A DNA stretch of 64,000 nt from DASQUK01 sp963813485 (GCA_963813485.1 CAWEZE010000010.1:124001-188000), one strand, 5' to 3'. Shown: positions 37,078 to 46,725, counted from the first letter of the stretch. Notes: generated by a model from the letters alone, not told the origin. Translations and numbers: made by a program.

Positions 37078-38157
37078 GTGCTGCTGCGGAACCTGACAGG
37101 TCGCTGGTTGAGAGGCCGGGCCACGCCAGGCCCCAGGGGGACGCTCTCGCGCTCAACTCTGGTTGGGGGTGTCCTGACCGCCGTGCTGGTGCTTGCCTCA
37201 TGCACGGCCAGCTGGGAAATCAGCGAGCCGGGCCGCTCCACGACGACGTCGACGTCGCAGCGTCCCACGACGACCCGGCCGACCACTTCGACGACGCGGC
37301 GGACGACCATGACAACCGCCCCTGCGATCACTACAACGACGCGGCCGACGACCACGACGGCTCCACCCACCACCACCACGACGGTGCCGACGGGCGGGCT
37401 GCCGGGCCCCGACAACACTGGCCCAGCAGCCGGCACTACATTCACCGCCCGCAACGGTGACCTCAACCTCACCACTGCCGGCGCCGTCGTCAACGCCGTC
37501 CAAATCAACGGCACGGTCAACTGTCATGCCGCCAACGTCACGCTCCGCAACAGCCGGATCTTCAACGACTACGGCATCATCGCCTGGCGGGACTGTCGCA
37601 ACCTCACCGTCGACCACGTCGAGATCGACTGCGGCAACAAGCCCAGCACCAACGGGTTCATGCAGGACAACGGATTCGTCGGTCAGGGCATCGTGGTCCG
37701 CAACGTCGAAACCCGCCGCTGCGAGAACGGGATCTACATCGACAACGGGGTCGCCGTCTACGACTCATGGGTCCACCAGCCCATCACCCCCGGTGACACC
37801 GTGACAGACGCCCACTCGGATGGCATCCAACTCTGGCCCGATGCCTCCAACGTCGTGATCCAGCACAACGTGGTCGACTACCGCGGCGACACCACCTCGG
37901 CGATCATGTCCGGCACCAACAACAACCCGGCCTCAAGCATCCACATCGTCGGCAACAAGTTGGCGGGTGGCGCCGCCACCCTCTATCTACCGAACCGCCC
38001 GCCGCTCGGCGCCACTTACACCGACGTCAGGGTCACCGGCAACCGGTTCGGCAAGGACGCTCACGCCTACTTCTACTGCACCGGCGACATGAACGAGCTC
38101 ACCGCCTGGTCCGGAAACGTCGTCGACGAAACCAACGAACCGATCACGAGTTGTTGA
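37078..38157 (+). CDS. Lipoprotein with Thr-rich linker and right-handed beta-helix domain
   Basis: 359 residues, probably surface-exposed. A basic start and helix TLVGGVLTAVLVLASCTASW end in a lipobox LASC, so a lipid-anchored protein is expected. A Thr-rich linker of about 50 residues (codons again mixed ACC/ACG/ACA) follows, then PGPDNTGPAAGTTFTARNGD and a parallel beta-helix with regular coils: VTLRNSRIFNDYGIIAWRD, LTVDHVEIDCGN, GIVVRNVETRRCENGIYID, VVIQHNVVDYRGD, DVRVTGNRFG. Such folds bind or cleave polysaccharide (lyases, epimerases) or act as tail-spike-like adhesins; no catalytic residues can be assigned. A decayed relative lies at 20530-20968. The GTG start at 37078 is chosen for the signal peptide. 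Confidence 0.75.
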   Translation: MLLRNLTGRWLRGRATPGPRGTLSRSTLVGGVLTAVLVLASCTASWEISEPGRSTTTSTSQRPTTTRPTTSTTRRTTMTTAPAITTTTRPTTTTAPPTTTTTVPTGGLPGPDNTGPAAGTTFTARNGDLNLTTAGAVVNAVQINGTVNCHAANVTLRNSRIFNDYGIIAWRDCRNLTVDHVEIDCGNKPSTNGFMQDNGFVGQGIVVRNVETRRCENGIYIDNGVAVYDSWVHQPITPGDTVTDAHSDGIQLWPDASNVVIQHNVVDYRGDTTSAIMSGTNNNPASSIHIVGNKLAGGAATLYLPNRPPLGATYTDVRVTGNRFGKDAHAYFYCTGDMNELTAWSGNVVDETNEPITSC

Positions 38158-38345
38158 ACCGATGGGAGTCACGGTTGCCCGTCATCGGCTCGAGCGGTGG
38201 CCACCGGTCCCGCAGATGTCGACCCGGCCCTCAGGGGGACACCTCGATGGCGCCGGTCTCGGTCGTGCTCGGGCCTCGCTCGTGGTTGTCGTGCTCGGCG
38301 ACTCAACGGGGGCCGCCCTTTCGCTATCCTCGAGATGGGCGACAG

Positions 38346-39016
38346 TCATCGGGGCGTAGATCCTTCAGGAAAGCCACCAGCGGGTTCGTCGATGCTCTCC
38401 CCCGTCAGCAACAGCGACAACGACACATCGCCGACACGAACCACCGCCATCAAGTCCTGCCTGTCGTAGTCGCCGCCAGTGCCCCACAACGCTCGCTAAC
38501 CGACGGCGTCGTCGCCATGGTCGGCGAGGTCGATCGTCTCGAACTTCACGTTCTCGACCGGGTCGTTGCCTTGCTCCCATTCCTCGCCGACACACGCGTC
38601 GAACGCCTGCCGAAACGCCTCGAACAGCTCGCCCGTCGGGTCGTGAGACACCTCCTCGCTGAGGACCATGCCGGTGCCGTCCACCGTCTCGAAACTGATG
38701 GGCGCGTTTCGCGGCGCACGCAGGTTGTCCTCCACGTTGGGCAGCAACACCGTCTCGCCGCCAGGGCAGGGCCCCGTCATGTTGTCGCCAACAACGTCGG
38801 AAGCCTTGATCTCCTCTGGCCCGTCGGTGGCCCATTCACCATCCAGGTCCTGAAGGGTGAGGAGTTCGCCGCTCAGGTCTTCGGACTCGCCGCTCAGGTC
38901 TTCGGATCCGTGGCTCAAGCCTCGTCGGCCGCGACGGCGGAGTCATCGCCACCACCACACGCAATCGCCAAAGCCAAGAGACCGATCCCGAGGACCAAGT
39001 GCCGTATGACACGCAT
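38346..39016 (-). pseudogene. Secreted lipoprotein gene broken by a frameshift and a premature TAG
   Basis: ATG 39016 begins MRVIRHLVLGIGLLALAIAC with lipobox LAIAC followed by GGGDDSA. Near 38925 the frame ends; the adjoining frame continues SEDLSGESEDLSGELLTLQD, the WATDGPEEIKASDV region and FDACVGEEWEQGNDPVENVK, to a TAG at 38496-38498. Beyond that stop the same frame keeps reading protein-like sequence (YDRQDLMAVVRVGDVSLSLL, TGESIDEP) to TGA 38346. A 21-bp tandem duplication (38868-38906, SEDLSGE twice) sits beside the frameshift and may have caused it. Function unknown. Confidence 0.55.
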
Positions 39017-39308
39017 CTCTACGCCCGCCTTGACACACGATAATGCAGCCCACCAGAACGACTGGCGGCGTCCCACTGCTCCGGGTCACGTCAACCGTAG
39101 CTGTTACAAGGCACGTGTGCCTCGGAACCCCTCACCGGGACGCCCACACCTCGTCGGTCACGATATGTGCCTTGTCGACTGTGGCGAACCGGCCCACGGT
39201 GGTGATGGGTGACAGCCCGGGTGGATAGGCCCTAAGGGCCGAGGCGTCGCTGACGAGGAGCTGATCCCGGCCCCAGCGAGGCGGCGCCTTTGGTCGCGGT
39301 GGTCAGTC

Positions 39309-39585
39309 GTGTCGTTGCTCGGGCGGTATCGGCTGACCGCACGAGTGGACTGCGGCTCGCCACACGATGCCGAGGTGTTTGGGACGCCAAGCTTGCCGGG
39401 CGAGCCGGGAGCCCCCTATCCAGGCAACGACGAGATCGACAGGCTGAGCGACGAGCTGTGTATGGGCGAGTTCGCTTTCTTACGTCGGCATCGACTTCCA
39501 GGACTCGAAATGGGAGTTCGTCTACATCCCGCCCGACGAAGAAACCTGGAACAGGTACGACGATCGCCTCGTCGTCTGCTCCCTG
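39309..39585 (+). pseudogene. C-terminal part of a septum-formation-domain protein
   Basis: Reads VDCGSPHDAEVFGTPSLPGE, EIDRLSDELCMGEF, then after one shift SYVGIDFQDSKWEFVYIPPD and ETWNRYDDRLVVCSLMD. Pairs of Cys in this spacing with CxxPHDAEV and the late ETWxxxDRxVVC motif are those of the extracellular Septum_form domain common in actinobacterial membrane proteins. The sequence then turns directly into the GDP-mannose dehydrogenase at 39584. The 5' part, including the expected membrane helix, is not identifiable upstream. Confidence 0.55.
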
Positions 39586-40179
39586 ATGGACATCCTCACG
39601 TCGGACACGAAGCTCAACATCTCGCCTGCCTACCTTCGCCCGGGCTTCGCATTCGGCGGCTCGTGCCTGCCCAAGGACCTGCGCGCCCTCACCCACCGCG
39701 CCCGGCGGGCCGACGTGCCCGTCCCGATCCTCGAGAGCATCCTGCCGTCCAACGAGGGCCAGATCGACCGGGTGTTCCGAACGATCGAGGCGACCGGTAA
39801 GCGCCGCGTTGGGCTGTTCGGCCTGGCGTTCAAGCCGGGCACCGACGACCTGCGCGAGAGCCCCATGGTCGCCCTCGCCGAGCGCCTGCTCGGCCGCGGG
39901 TTCGAGCTGATGATCCACGACCCCCAGGTGGCGGTGTCGCGCCTGCTGGGTGCGAACCGCGCCTACGTGGATCAGCGCATTCCCCACCTGTCGCGGCTCA
40001 TGGCGAGCTCGGCCGACGCCGTCGTCAATCACGCCGAGGTCTGCGTGGTGGGGGCGGCCGATCCCGAGGTGATTGCCGCCCTGGGGCGCGTCGACGGTCG
40101 CATCGTCGTCGACCTGGTCCGCTTTCCCGGCTCGGCCGACTACGAGGGCGACCCGGGCTACATCGGTGTCTGCTGGTAG
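39584..40179 (+). pseudogene. GDP-mannose dehydrogenase (AlgD-like), 3' half, copy 2
   Basis: Starting at ATGGACATCCTCAC the sequence equals the 3' half of the 21.7 kb gene: DTKLNISPAYLRPGFAFGGS with the catalytic Cys, LAFKPGTDDLRESP, LLGANRAYVDQRIPHLSRLM and GRVDGRIVVDLVRFPGSADY to TAG 40177-40179. Here the 3' end is in one clean frame, which confirms the indel at 22985 of copy 1. The NAD-binding N-terminal half is absent, so it cannot be a dehydrogenase. The break coincides with a 15-bp sequence (GATGGACATCCTCAC) at both 22485 and 39584. Confidence 0.85.
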
Positions 40180-41490
40180 TCGGGCGCGGGGCCCGCGGGT
40201 CCTCGTCCTCGTCGAGAACCTGTCGGTTCCCTTCGACCGGCGCGTGTGGCAGGAGTGCCGCGCGCTGACCGAGGCGGGATACAGGGTCGACGTGATCTGT
40301 CCCCGAGGCACCAAGCACGACACCGAGCCCTTCGCCGAGATCTGCGGCGTGCGCATCCACCGCTATCCGCTCGTGGCCGCGACGGGCGGGCCGGCCGGGT
40401 ACGTGCGGGAGTACAGCGCCGCGCTCTGGCACACCCTGCGCATCGCCCGGCGCCTGTCGCGGAACGAGCCGTTCGACGTCGTCCATGCGTGCAACCCGCC
40501 GGACCTGCTGTTCCTGATCGCGCTGGCGCTGCGGCCGAGCGGGGCGCGCTTCCTGTTCGACCACCACGACCTGGTGCCGGAGCTGTTCGAGTCGCGCTTC
40601 GCGGGAGGGCCCCGGGCACTTCACCGGTGTCTCCGTGCTGCTCGAGCGCCTGACCTTCCGGACCGCCGACGCGGTCATCAGCACGAACGACAGCTATCGC
40701 CAAGCGGCGCTGACCGCGGCGGGCTGCCACCTGACCGGGTGCGGGTAGTGCGTAGCGCCCCCGACATCTCGCGGTTCGTCCCGGTCGAGCCCGAGCCCAG
40801 CCCTCAAGCGGGGCAAGCCCTTCCTCGCCTGCTACCTCGGTGTCATGGGCCCGCAGGACGGCGTCGACTATGCCCTGCGGGCGCTCGCCTGCCTGCACAA
40901 TGAGATGGGCCGCGACGACGTGCACACCACGTTCATCGGGGCCGGCGATGCCTTCGACGAGTCGGTTGCCCTGGCCAGCCGCCTCGGCCTCGATGGGGTG
41001 GTCGAGTTCACCGGGCGCGTGCCGGACGAGACCGTGCAGGCGTACCTGTCCACCGCCGACGTCTGCCTGTCTCCCGACCCGAAGAACCCCCTCAACGACG
41101 TCTCGTCCATGAACAAGGTCGTCGAGTACATGGCCATGGGTCGTCCGCTGGTGTCGTTCGACCTGCGCGAGGCCCGGGTCACGGCGCAGGACGCGGCTGT
41201 GTACGCGTCCGAGAACGACGAGGCCGAGTTCGCGAAGCTGATCGTCGAGCTGCTGGACGATCCCGAGCGGCGCGAGCGGATGGGGAAGATCGGCCGGCGG
41301 CGCGTGGAACAGGCCCTGTCGTGGGAGGTGTCCAGGGGCAACCTGCTGGCCGGTGGGGGCGGTCCGGTGGGGGGTGTCGTGGGGGTGTCCCGGGCACCTG
41401 CTGGCGGCCTACGAGGACCTGCTCGCACGCCCGCCCCGGCGCCGCGAGGGCGGCCGGCGCGGCCTGCTCGCCCGCCTCCGGGGCCGCTAG
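40166..41490 (+). CDS. Family 4 glycosyltransferase, copy 2 (frameshifted, internal partial duplication)
   Basis: Paralogue of the 23.1 kb gene, starting at GTG 40166 inside the dehydrogenase end. The N-terminal domain is in one frame to about 40605 (VENLSVPFDRRVWQECRALT, VDVICPRGTKHDTEPFAEIC, FDVVHACNPPDLLFLI). Shifts near 40610, 40715 and 40800 follow, then a clean C-terminal domain from 40845 (VEFTGRVPDETVQAYLSTAD, MNKVVEYMAMGRPLVSFD). Near 41350 about 54 bp are inserted relative to copy 1, an imperfect tandem duplication of the segment encoding WEVSRGNLLA. The natural stop is TAG 41488-41490. Predicted retaining GT-B sugar transferase; which copy works is unclear. Confidence 0.65.
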
Positions 41491-41553
41491 CAACGCGTGC
41501 CGCTGGCGGCACGCACTGGCGACTCGGGACATGGGCCGGCGACACGGAGCCGG

Positions 41554-43427
41554 TCAGCCCTCCGCGCTCAGTGCCAGGCTCGCTGGCTCACATCCATCAA
41601 GGAATAGCCGGGCCCAGACGTCGAGCGTCAATAGGCTCCAGAGCTCCTTTCCCAGGTCGTAGCGGCCGCTGCGGTGCAGGGCGAGCGCCTTGCGTACCCG
41701 CTCCGGGTCCACAAGGGGATCGGGCCGGGCCTCCGGGCCGAGGGTCAGCCGCTCCAACGCGTCGCCCATGCCACCCCGGAACGACGAAGCCAACGGCACG
41801 GTGAACCCGACCTTCTTGCGCGACAAGAGCGACTTGGGCAGAACGCCGGCGGGCGATCTCGCGGATGACGATCTTGGTACGCCGCGGGGAAGCCTTGAGC
41901 TCTACGGGTAGCCGCGCTGCGTACTCGGCCAGATCCTGGTCCAGAAACGGCATGCGCCCCCTCGATCGACGCCGCCATCATCATCTTGTCGCCGCGCACG
42001 ACCAGGTTGTCGACCAAGTAGCTCTCGACGTCAAGCGCCAGCATGCGGTCGAGCGGGTCGCAGCCATCGTCGAGCCCGGCGAGCACTGAGTCGAGTGGCC
42101 GCAGGCCATCGGATGACAGCCCCGCCTGGCGATCGGCGCCGAACCATCTGGGCCAGCGCTCGCCCGGGTCCGCGGTCGCGAGCGCGTCGACGGCCATCCG
42201 AGCCCGTCGCGGCAACCGGTGCCAGCTCGCCAGCTCGCGCAGCCGGCGCTCGCCCAGGATGGCGCGACCCGCACGCCCTGCACCAGCGAGAAGCGCGTCG
42301 GCACGGTACTTCGGGTAGCCGCCAAACAGCTCGTCGGCGCCCTCACCCGACAGCACCACCGTGACGTGCTCGCGCGCCATCCGCGATAGCGCAAGCAGCG
42401 GGATCTCCGATGGCTCTGCCAGCGGCTCGTCGCGGTGCCAGACCGCCGTGGGGATCAGCCGCAGGAACTCGTCCGGACCGAGTCGAGTCTCGTGATGGTG
42501 TGTGCCGAAGGCCTGAGCGGTCGAGCGGGCCGCCGGCAGCTCATCGGGCGCCCAGCCTTGGTCAAACCCGATGGAGAAGGTACGCACCGGCTCGTCGCTC
42601 AGCTCCGCCATGAACGACAGCACGGTGCTCGAGTCGAGACCCCCCGACAGGAAGCACCCGAGCGACACGTCGCTGACGAGGCGCCGCTCGACGGCGACAC
42701 GCATCAGGTCCTCGATGTCATCGGCGGCCTGGGGGAGCGCAGACGGCAGCTTCGGGCCATAGTGCAGGCGCCACCAACGCTCGACCTCTAGCCGGGCGTC
42801 GCTTACGACCATCTTGTGGCCCGCCGGAAGCTGGCGTACGCCTCGGAAGAGGGTACGCGGGGCCGGCACATAGCGCAGCGCCAGGTAGTCCTCGAGCGCG
42901 GCGTCGTCGAGATCCGCCGGGACGCCCGCCGCCAGAAGGGCCTTGATCTCGGAGCCGAACACGAGCTCGTCGCCGTGCTGTGAGTAGTAAAGGGGCTTCT
43001 TGCCGAAGCGGTCACGGGCGACCAGCAGGCGCCGGCGGCGCTCGTCCCAGAGCGCGAACGCGAACATGCCCACCAGGCGGTGCAGCATGTCGTCGCCCCA
43101 TTGCTCGTAGCCGTGAACCAGTGCCTCGGTGTCGGCGCGGGTGGCGAACCGGTGGCCTTGGCGCTCGAGGTCGGCGCGCAGTTCGCGGAAGTTGTAGATC
43201 TCGCCGTTGAAGACGACCCCGACCGAGCGGTCCTCGTTGTAGATCGGCTGGTCGCCGCCCGCCAGGTCGATGATCGCCAGCCGGCGCATGCCCATGGCAA
43301 GTCCGGGCCGGTCGAGCCGCCCGTCGCCGTCCGGGCCGCGATGCACGATGGTCTCGAGCATGTCGCTGATTCGCTGCCGCCCGACGGCGAGATCGGTACC
43401 TCTCCAGATACCGGAGATGCCGCACAT
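41554..43427 (-). CDS. asnB: Asparagine synthase (glutamine-hydrolysing) family, EPS-associated; two frameshifts
   Basis: Class II glutamine amidotransferase fused to an asparagine synthetase domain. The start at 43427 is fixed by the catalytic Cys, which must be residue 2 (MCGISGIWRG). Glutaminase domain: VHRGPDGDG, NGEIYNFREL; synthetase PP-loop FLSGGLDSSTV; then VVLSGEGADELFGGYPKYRA and MMAASIEG. Frame changes at about 41955 (to RMPFLDQDLAEYAARLPVEL) and 41838 (to KSLLSRKKVGFTVPLASSF) need one extra base each. In EPS loci such enzymes amidate a uronic acid, which would suit the GDP-mannuronate pathway here; that role is inference. It lies downstream of, and on the same strand as, the GT2 at 43594. 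Confidence 0.8.
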
Positions 43428-43593
43428 CATCCACGCAATCGTATCCGCATCAATTACTTCAATTGCACGGATTACGATTGTCGCCGTGGCGTAGAAGCCG
43501 ATAGTGATTGTGCTCGCTCCCGCTGCTTTAGTTAGCGAATCCGTCAATGTCTATTGTAGGTTATTTGGGCGTCTTGCGCCGTGCGCGACTGCG

Positions 43594-44481
43594 TCATCCG
43601 ACGCCGGCGATGGACCGGGAGCTCTCGTCGCGCTCCCAGCGCGCTGTGGCGCCGAGAGCGTTGTAGAGACGGGCGGAGACGGCCACGAAGGCATACGTGG
43701 CGGCGTCGAGGGCGCCCGGCAGGCTACGGCAGAGGCGCAGCATGTCACGGAGGGTCGACGGGGTGGTCGCCGCCGGCCGGACGGGCCGCCGGTCCTTCCG
43801 GTCCGGTTCGTTGGCCGCCGCGCGGTTCTCGACGACGCCGCGGTAGGCGCGTCTTCGCACCTTCAGCAGGTCTCGGAAGCGCGCCGGTGCTATGACCACG
43901 ACGGGTTCGTCGCCGACTATCTCGATCTCGTCCGGGTCGAAGTGTTGATGGACGAACAGGTCCTCGGCCACCACGTCAGGATGGTCCCCGAACCGGGCCC
44001 GCCCGGCGGCGGACAGCCCGTACACTCCGGCTCCCCAGATCGAGCCCATCACCGCTGGCATCCGCGACCGTGCACGGAAATAGCGTTGCACAATGGCGGT
44101 GGAGTGGGCCGTGTCGTAGCGGAATGGTGGCCGGGCCGCGACCGCGCCATCCCGCGCGAGGTGCTCCAGCACTTGGCGGGCGACCGGGCCCCGCAACACG
44201 ACGTCGGCGTCGAGGTAGAGCCGCGGGAAGGTGCGCAGCAGTCGGTCACCGGCCCTGAGCGCCGCGGGCTTGGACGCCTCGTCCAGCTCGATCACCTCGA
44301 CCGTGTGGCCGCTGGCGCGGGCGACGGCGGCGGTGTCGTCGTCGCAGCCGTTGCACACCACGGCCACCTCGAGCTCGCCGACGTCGATCCCCTCGAACAG
44401 GCGGTCCAGGCACCTGCGGATGACCGCGGCCTCGTTGTGGGCGGGGATGAGCACCGATCCGATCGGGCGGCGGGAGCTCAT
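43594..44481 (-). CDS. Family 2 glycosyltransferase
   Basis: 295 residues. ATG 44481 (MSSRRPIGSVLIPAHNEAAV) places the GT-A start at the N-terminus; the open frame to 44814 is run-through under the LigD-like gene. Motifs: VAVVCNGCDDDTAAVARA (donor side), FPRLYLDADVVLRGPVARQV (DxD metal site), GSIWGAGVYGLSAAGRARFG and VVAEDLFVHQHFD (catalytic-base region ED). C-terminal LKVRRRAYRGVVENRAA. Frame is clean. Precedes asnB on the same strand with about 165 bp between them. Confidence 0.8.
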   Translation of the reverse strand: MSSRRPIGSVLIPAHNEAAVIRRCLDRLFEGIDVGELEVAVVCNGCDDDTAAVARASGHTVEVIELDEASKPAALRAGDRLLRTFPRLYLDADVVLRGPVARQVLEHLARDGAVAARPPFRYDTAHSTAIVQRYFRARSRMPAVMGSIWGAGVYGLSAAGRARFGDHPDVVAEDLFVHQHFDPDEIEIVGDEPVVVIAPARFRDLLKVRRRAYRGVVENRAAANEPDRKDRRPVRPAATTPSTLRDMLRLCRSLPGALDAATYAFVAVSARLYNALGATARWERDESSRSIAGVG

Positions 44482-44514
44482 GGCAGCGTCGGTGGCTGTG
44501 GTCAAGCACGGCCC

Positions 44515-44566
44515 GAATCCTGCCGCGGATCTGGTTGCCGGGGCCACCGATCCCGCGGCAGGGTTC
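44515..44566. repeat. 52-bp palindromic repeat element, copy 1
   Basis: GAATCCTGCCGCGG on the left pairs imperfectly with CCGCGGCAGGGTTC on the right around a centre GGTTGCCGGGGCCACC. The same 52-bp layout occurs at 60242-60293 inside the GH2 gene. Here it fills the gap between the LigD-like stop (44568) and the GT2 start (44481). Confidence 0.65.
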
Positions 44567-44567
44567 G

Positions 44568-45668
44568 CTAGCCGGCAGCGGGGACGGGGAAGATCCGCCA
44601 GGGCGACGGGTCCAGCGACGGGTCGTAGGGCGCGTCCATGCGCTTGGCCACCAGCGTCTCCACGCCGGACGCGGCCGCGGCCTCCAGCAACGGCGCCGGA
44701 TCGCCCTCGTAGGCCGATGGTGTCGTCCACGACGGGCCCTCGAGCGCCAGCTCGTCCAGCCGCCCCCGCCGCTCGTGCCAGGGCCGCTCGGTGAGCCGGT
44801 GCCCGTCGAGCCACAACAGGTCGAAGGCCACGAACGCCACCGGCTGGTCGCGGCCCAGCCGCCGCCGGGTCGAGTCCGAGCGGGCTTCGAGGCGTCGCCG
44901 CAGGTAGGCATCGCCGCCGTCGGGCGCCGCCACCACGCCGTCGAGCACCACCTCGGTGATGCCGAGCGCCCGGCCGATCGGCCGCACCTCGGGGAAGTTG
45001 TCGTCGATCGGCTCCCCGCTGGCGGACACGAGATCGACGACCCCGCCGCTCGACGTCAACACGCAGCGCAGCCCTTGCCAGCGAGTCTCAAGCGCCCAGC
45101 CGCGGTCGGAAGGTACCGCGCCCGGCTGTGCCTGCACGAGATCGAACCGCTCGGGTGGGTGGCGGCGTGTCGGATCGTCGGGCGGATCCATCCGATGGAT
45201 CATCCAGTTGCGCCCGTCCGTCTGGAACAGCGCGTAGCGGCCCTTGGAGCGCTTGCCGTCCAGCACGACCACCAGCTTGCGGTCCTCGATCTTCTCCGGC
45301 CGGTAGGTGCCGGCGTCCCAGACCGTCATCATTCCCGCGCCGTAGCTGCCGTCGGGAATGTCGCCCTCGAAGGTGAGGTACTCGAGCGGGTGGTCCTCGG
45401 TGTGCACGGCGAGGTGGTTGCGCCCGGGGTCCCAGGGGAGACCTCGGGGCAGGGCCCACGACATCAGGACTCCCTCGTGCTCGAGGCGCAGGTCCCAGTG
45501 CAGCCGGGTGGCGTCGTGCTGCTGGATCACGAACCGCCGCTCCTCGCCCTCGGGGACGGGGGGAGCACCCGCCGGCTCGGGCGTGCGTTCGAAGTCGCGC
45601 TTGCGGGCGTACTCGCCGAGCCCGCGATTTGACTCCGCCGACTTGCCGGCACGCGTGCGTTGCGCCAT
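44568..45668 (-). CDS. LigD-like protein: 3'-phosphoesterase domain plus ligase-like domain without the catalytic Lys
   Basis: 366 residues, clean frame. N-terminal LigD phosphoesterase domain: FVIQQHDATRLHWDLRLEHE, LMSWALPRGLPWDP, LAVHTEDHPLEYLTFEG and IPDGSYGAGMMTVWD, keeping the metal-site His and Asp of the family. The C-terminal half follows the ATP-dependent ligase adenylation fold (ITEVVLDGVVAAPDGG, VAFVAFDLLWLDGHRL, LVAKRMDAPYDP), but the nucleotidyl motif KxDGxR is replaced by TRWQGLR, so neither the Lys nor the Asp is there. No OB domain and no polymerase domain. A role in end processing for non-homologous end joining is expected, without ligation. Divergent from the sigma factor gene. 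Confidence 0.75.
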   Translation of the reverse strand: MAQRTRAGKSAESNRGLGEYARKRDFERTPEPAGAPPVPEGEERRFVIQQHDATRLHWDLRLEHEGVLMSWALPRGLPWDPGRNHLAVHTEDHPLEYLTFEGDIPDGSYGAGMMTVWDAGTYRPEKIEDRKLVVVLDGKRSKGRYALFQTDGRNWMIHRMDPPDDPTRRHPPERFDLVQAQPGAVPSDRGWALETRWQGLRCVLTSSGGVVDLVSASGEPIDDNFPEVRPIGRALGITEVVLDGVVAAPDGGDAYLRRRLEARSDSTRRRLGRDQPVAFVAFDLLWLDGHRLTERPWHERRGRLDELALEGPSWTTPSAYEGDPAPLLEAAAASGVETLVAKRMDAPYDPSLDPSPWRIFPVPAAG

Positions 45669-45752
45669 CTAAGGGTTGAGCCTAGGGCGCAGCTCCGACT
45701 AGCAGAACCTGGTGAGCCGCACCGGAGCGTCGTCCCCGTAGGCTGTCTGCTC

Positions 45753-46725
45753 GTGACCACGCGCTCAGCCGACGTCGACCTGCGCTCGGAGCTCGAGGCC
45801 TACCGCCAGCAGCTGACCGGCTACTGCTACCGGATGCTGGGCTCCGGGTTCGAGGCCGAGGACGCAGTCCAGGAGACCATGGTGCGGGCCTGGCGGGGGA
45901 TCGACCGCTTCGAGGGTCGGTCGGCCCTGCGGTCGTGGCTCTACCGCATCGCCACCAACGTGTGCGTCGACATGCTCCGGGGCCCGCAGCGGCGAGCCCG
46001 GCCGATGGACCTCGGGCCGTCGTCGACGGCGGACGGAATCCTGGGTCCGCACGTGGCCGAGGACACCTGGGTGCAGCCCGTCGCCGACGCCAAGGTGCTG
46101 CCGGCGGAGTCCGACGATCCGGCCGAGCTGGCGGCGTCGCGGGAGTCGATCCGCCTGGCGTTCGTGGCTGCGCTGCAACACCTGCCGCCCCGCCAGCGGG
46201 CCGTGCTGATCCTGCGCGAGGTTCTGCGTTGGCAGGCGGCCGAGGTCGCCGAGCTGCTCGACACGAGTGTGGCGTCGGTCAACAGTGCGCTGCAGCGCGC
46301 CCGGGCCACCCTGGCTGACCGCGACGTCGACGGCACACCCCGGCAGGTCGACGCCGACCAGCAGGAGCTCCTCGCCCGCTATGTCGACGCCTTCGAGCGC
46401 TACGACATCGACTCGCTGGTGACCCTGCTCCACGAGGACGCGGTGCAGTCGATGCCGCCCTACGCGCTCTGGCTGCAGGGCCGCGACGAGATGGGCAAGT
46501 GGTACCTGGGCCAGGGGATCGGCTGTAAGGGCTCCCGGCTGCTGCCGACGGCCGCCAACGGGTGCCCGGCGTTCGCCAGCTACCGGCCCCAGGGACCGGG
46601 GGTGTGGGAGCCGTTCGCTCTCCAGGTCATCGAGGCGTCGGGCGGACGGATCTCGGCGATCCACAACTTCCTCTACCCCGAGCTGTTCCCCGCCTTCGGG
46701 CTTCCCACCCGCCTCGGAGCGGTAG
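45753..46725 (+). CDS. ECF sigma factor with C-terminal SnoaL-like domain (SigG/TIGR02960-like)
   Basis: GTG 45753 begins TTRSADVDLRSELEAYRQQL. Region 2: TGYCYRMLGSGFEAEDAVQE, TMVRAWRGIDRFEGRSALRS, WLYRIATNVCVDML. Region 4: ALQHLPPRQRAVLILREVLR and VAELLDTSVASVNSALQRAR. A C-terminal extension of the SnoaL/NTF2 type follows (YVDAFERYDIDSLVTLLHED, MPPYALWLQGRDEMGKWYLG, ISAIHNFLYPELFPAFGLP). This domain order is that of the large SigG-like ECF group, which lacks a classical anti-sigma factor. No stop is in frame before 47105; the TAG at 46723-46725 is one base out of frame and is the likely natural end. Confidence 0.85.
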
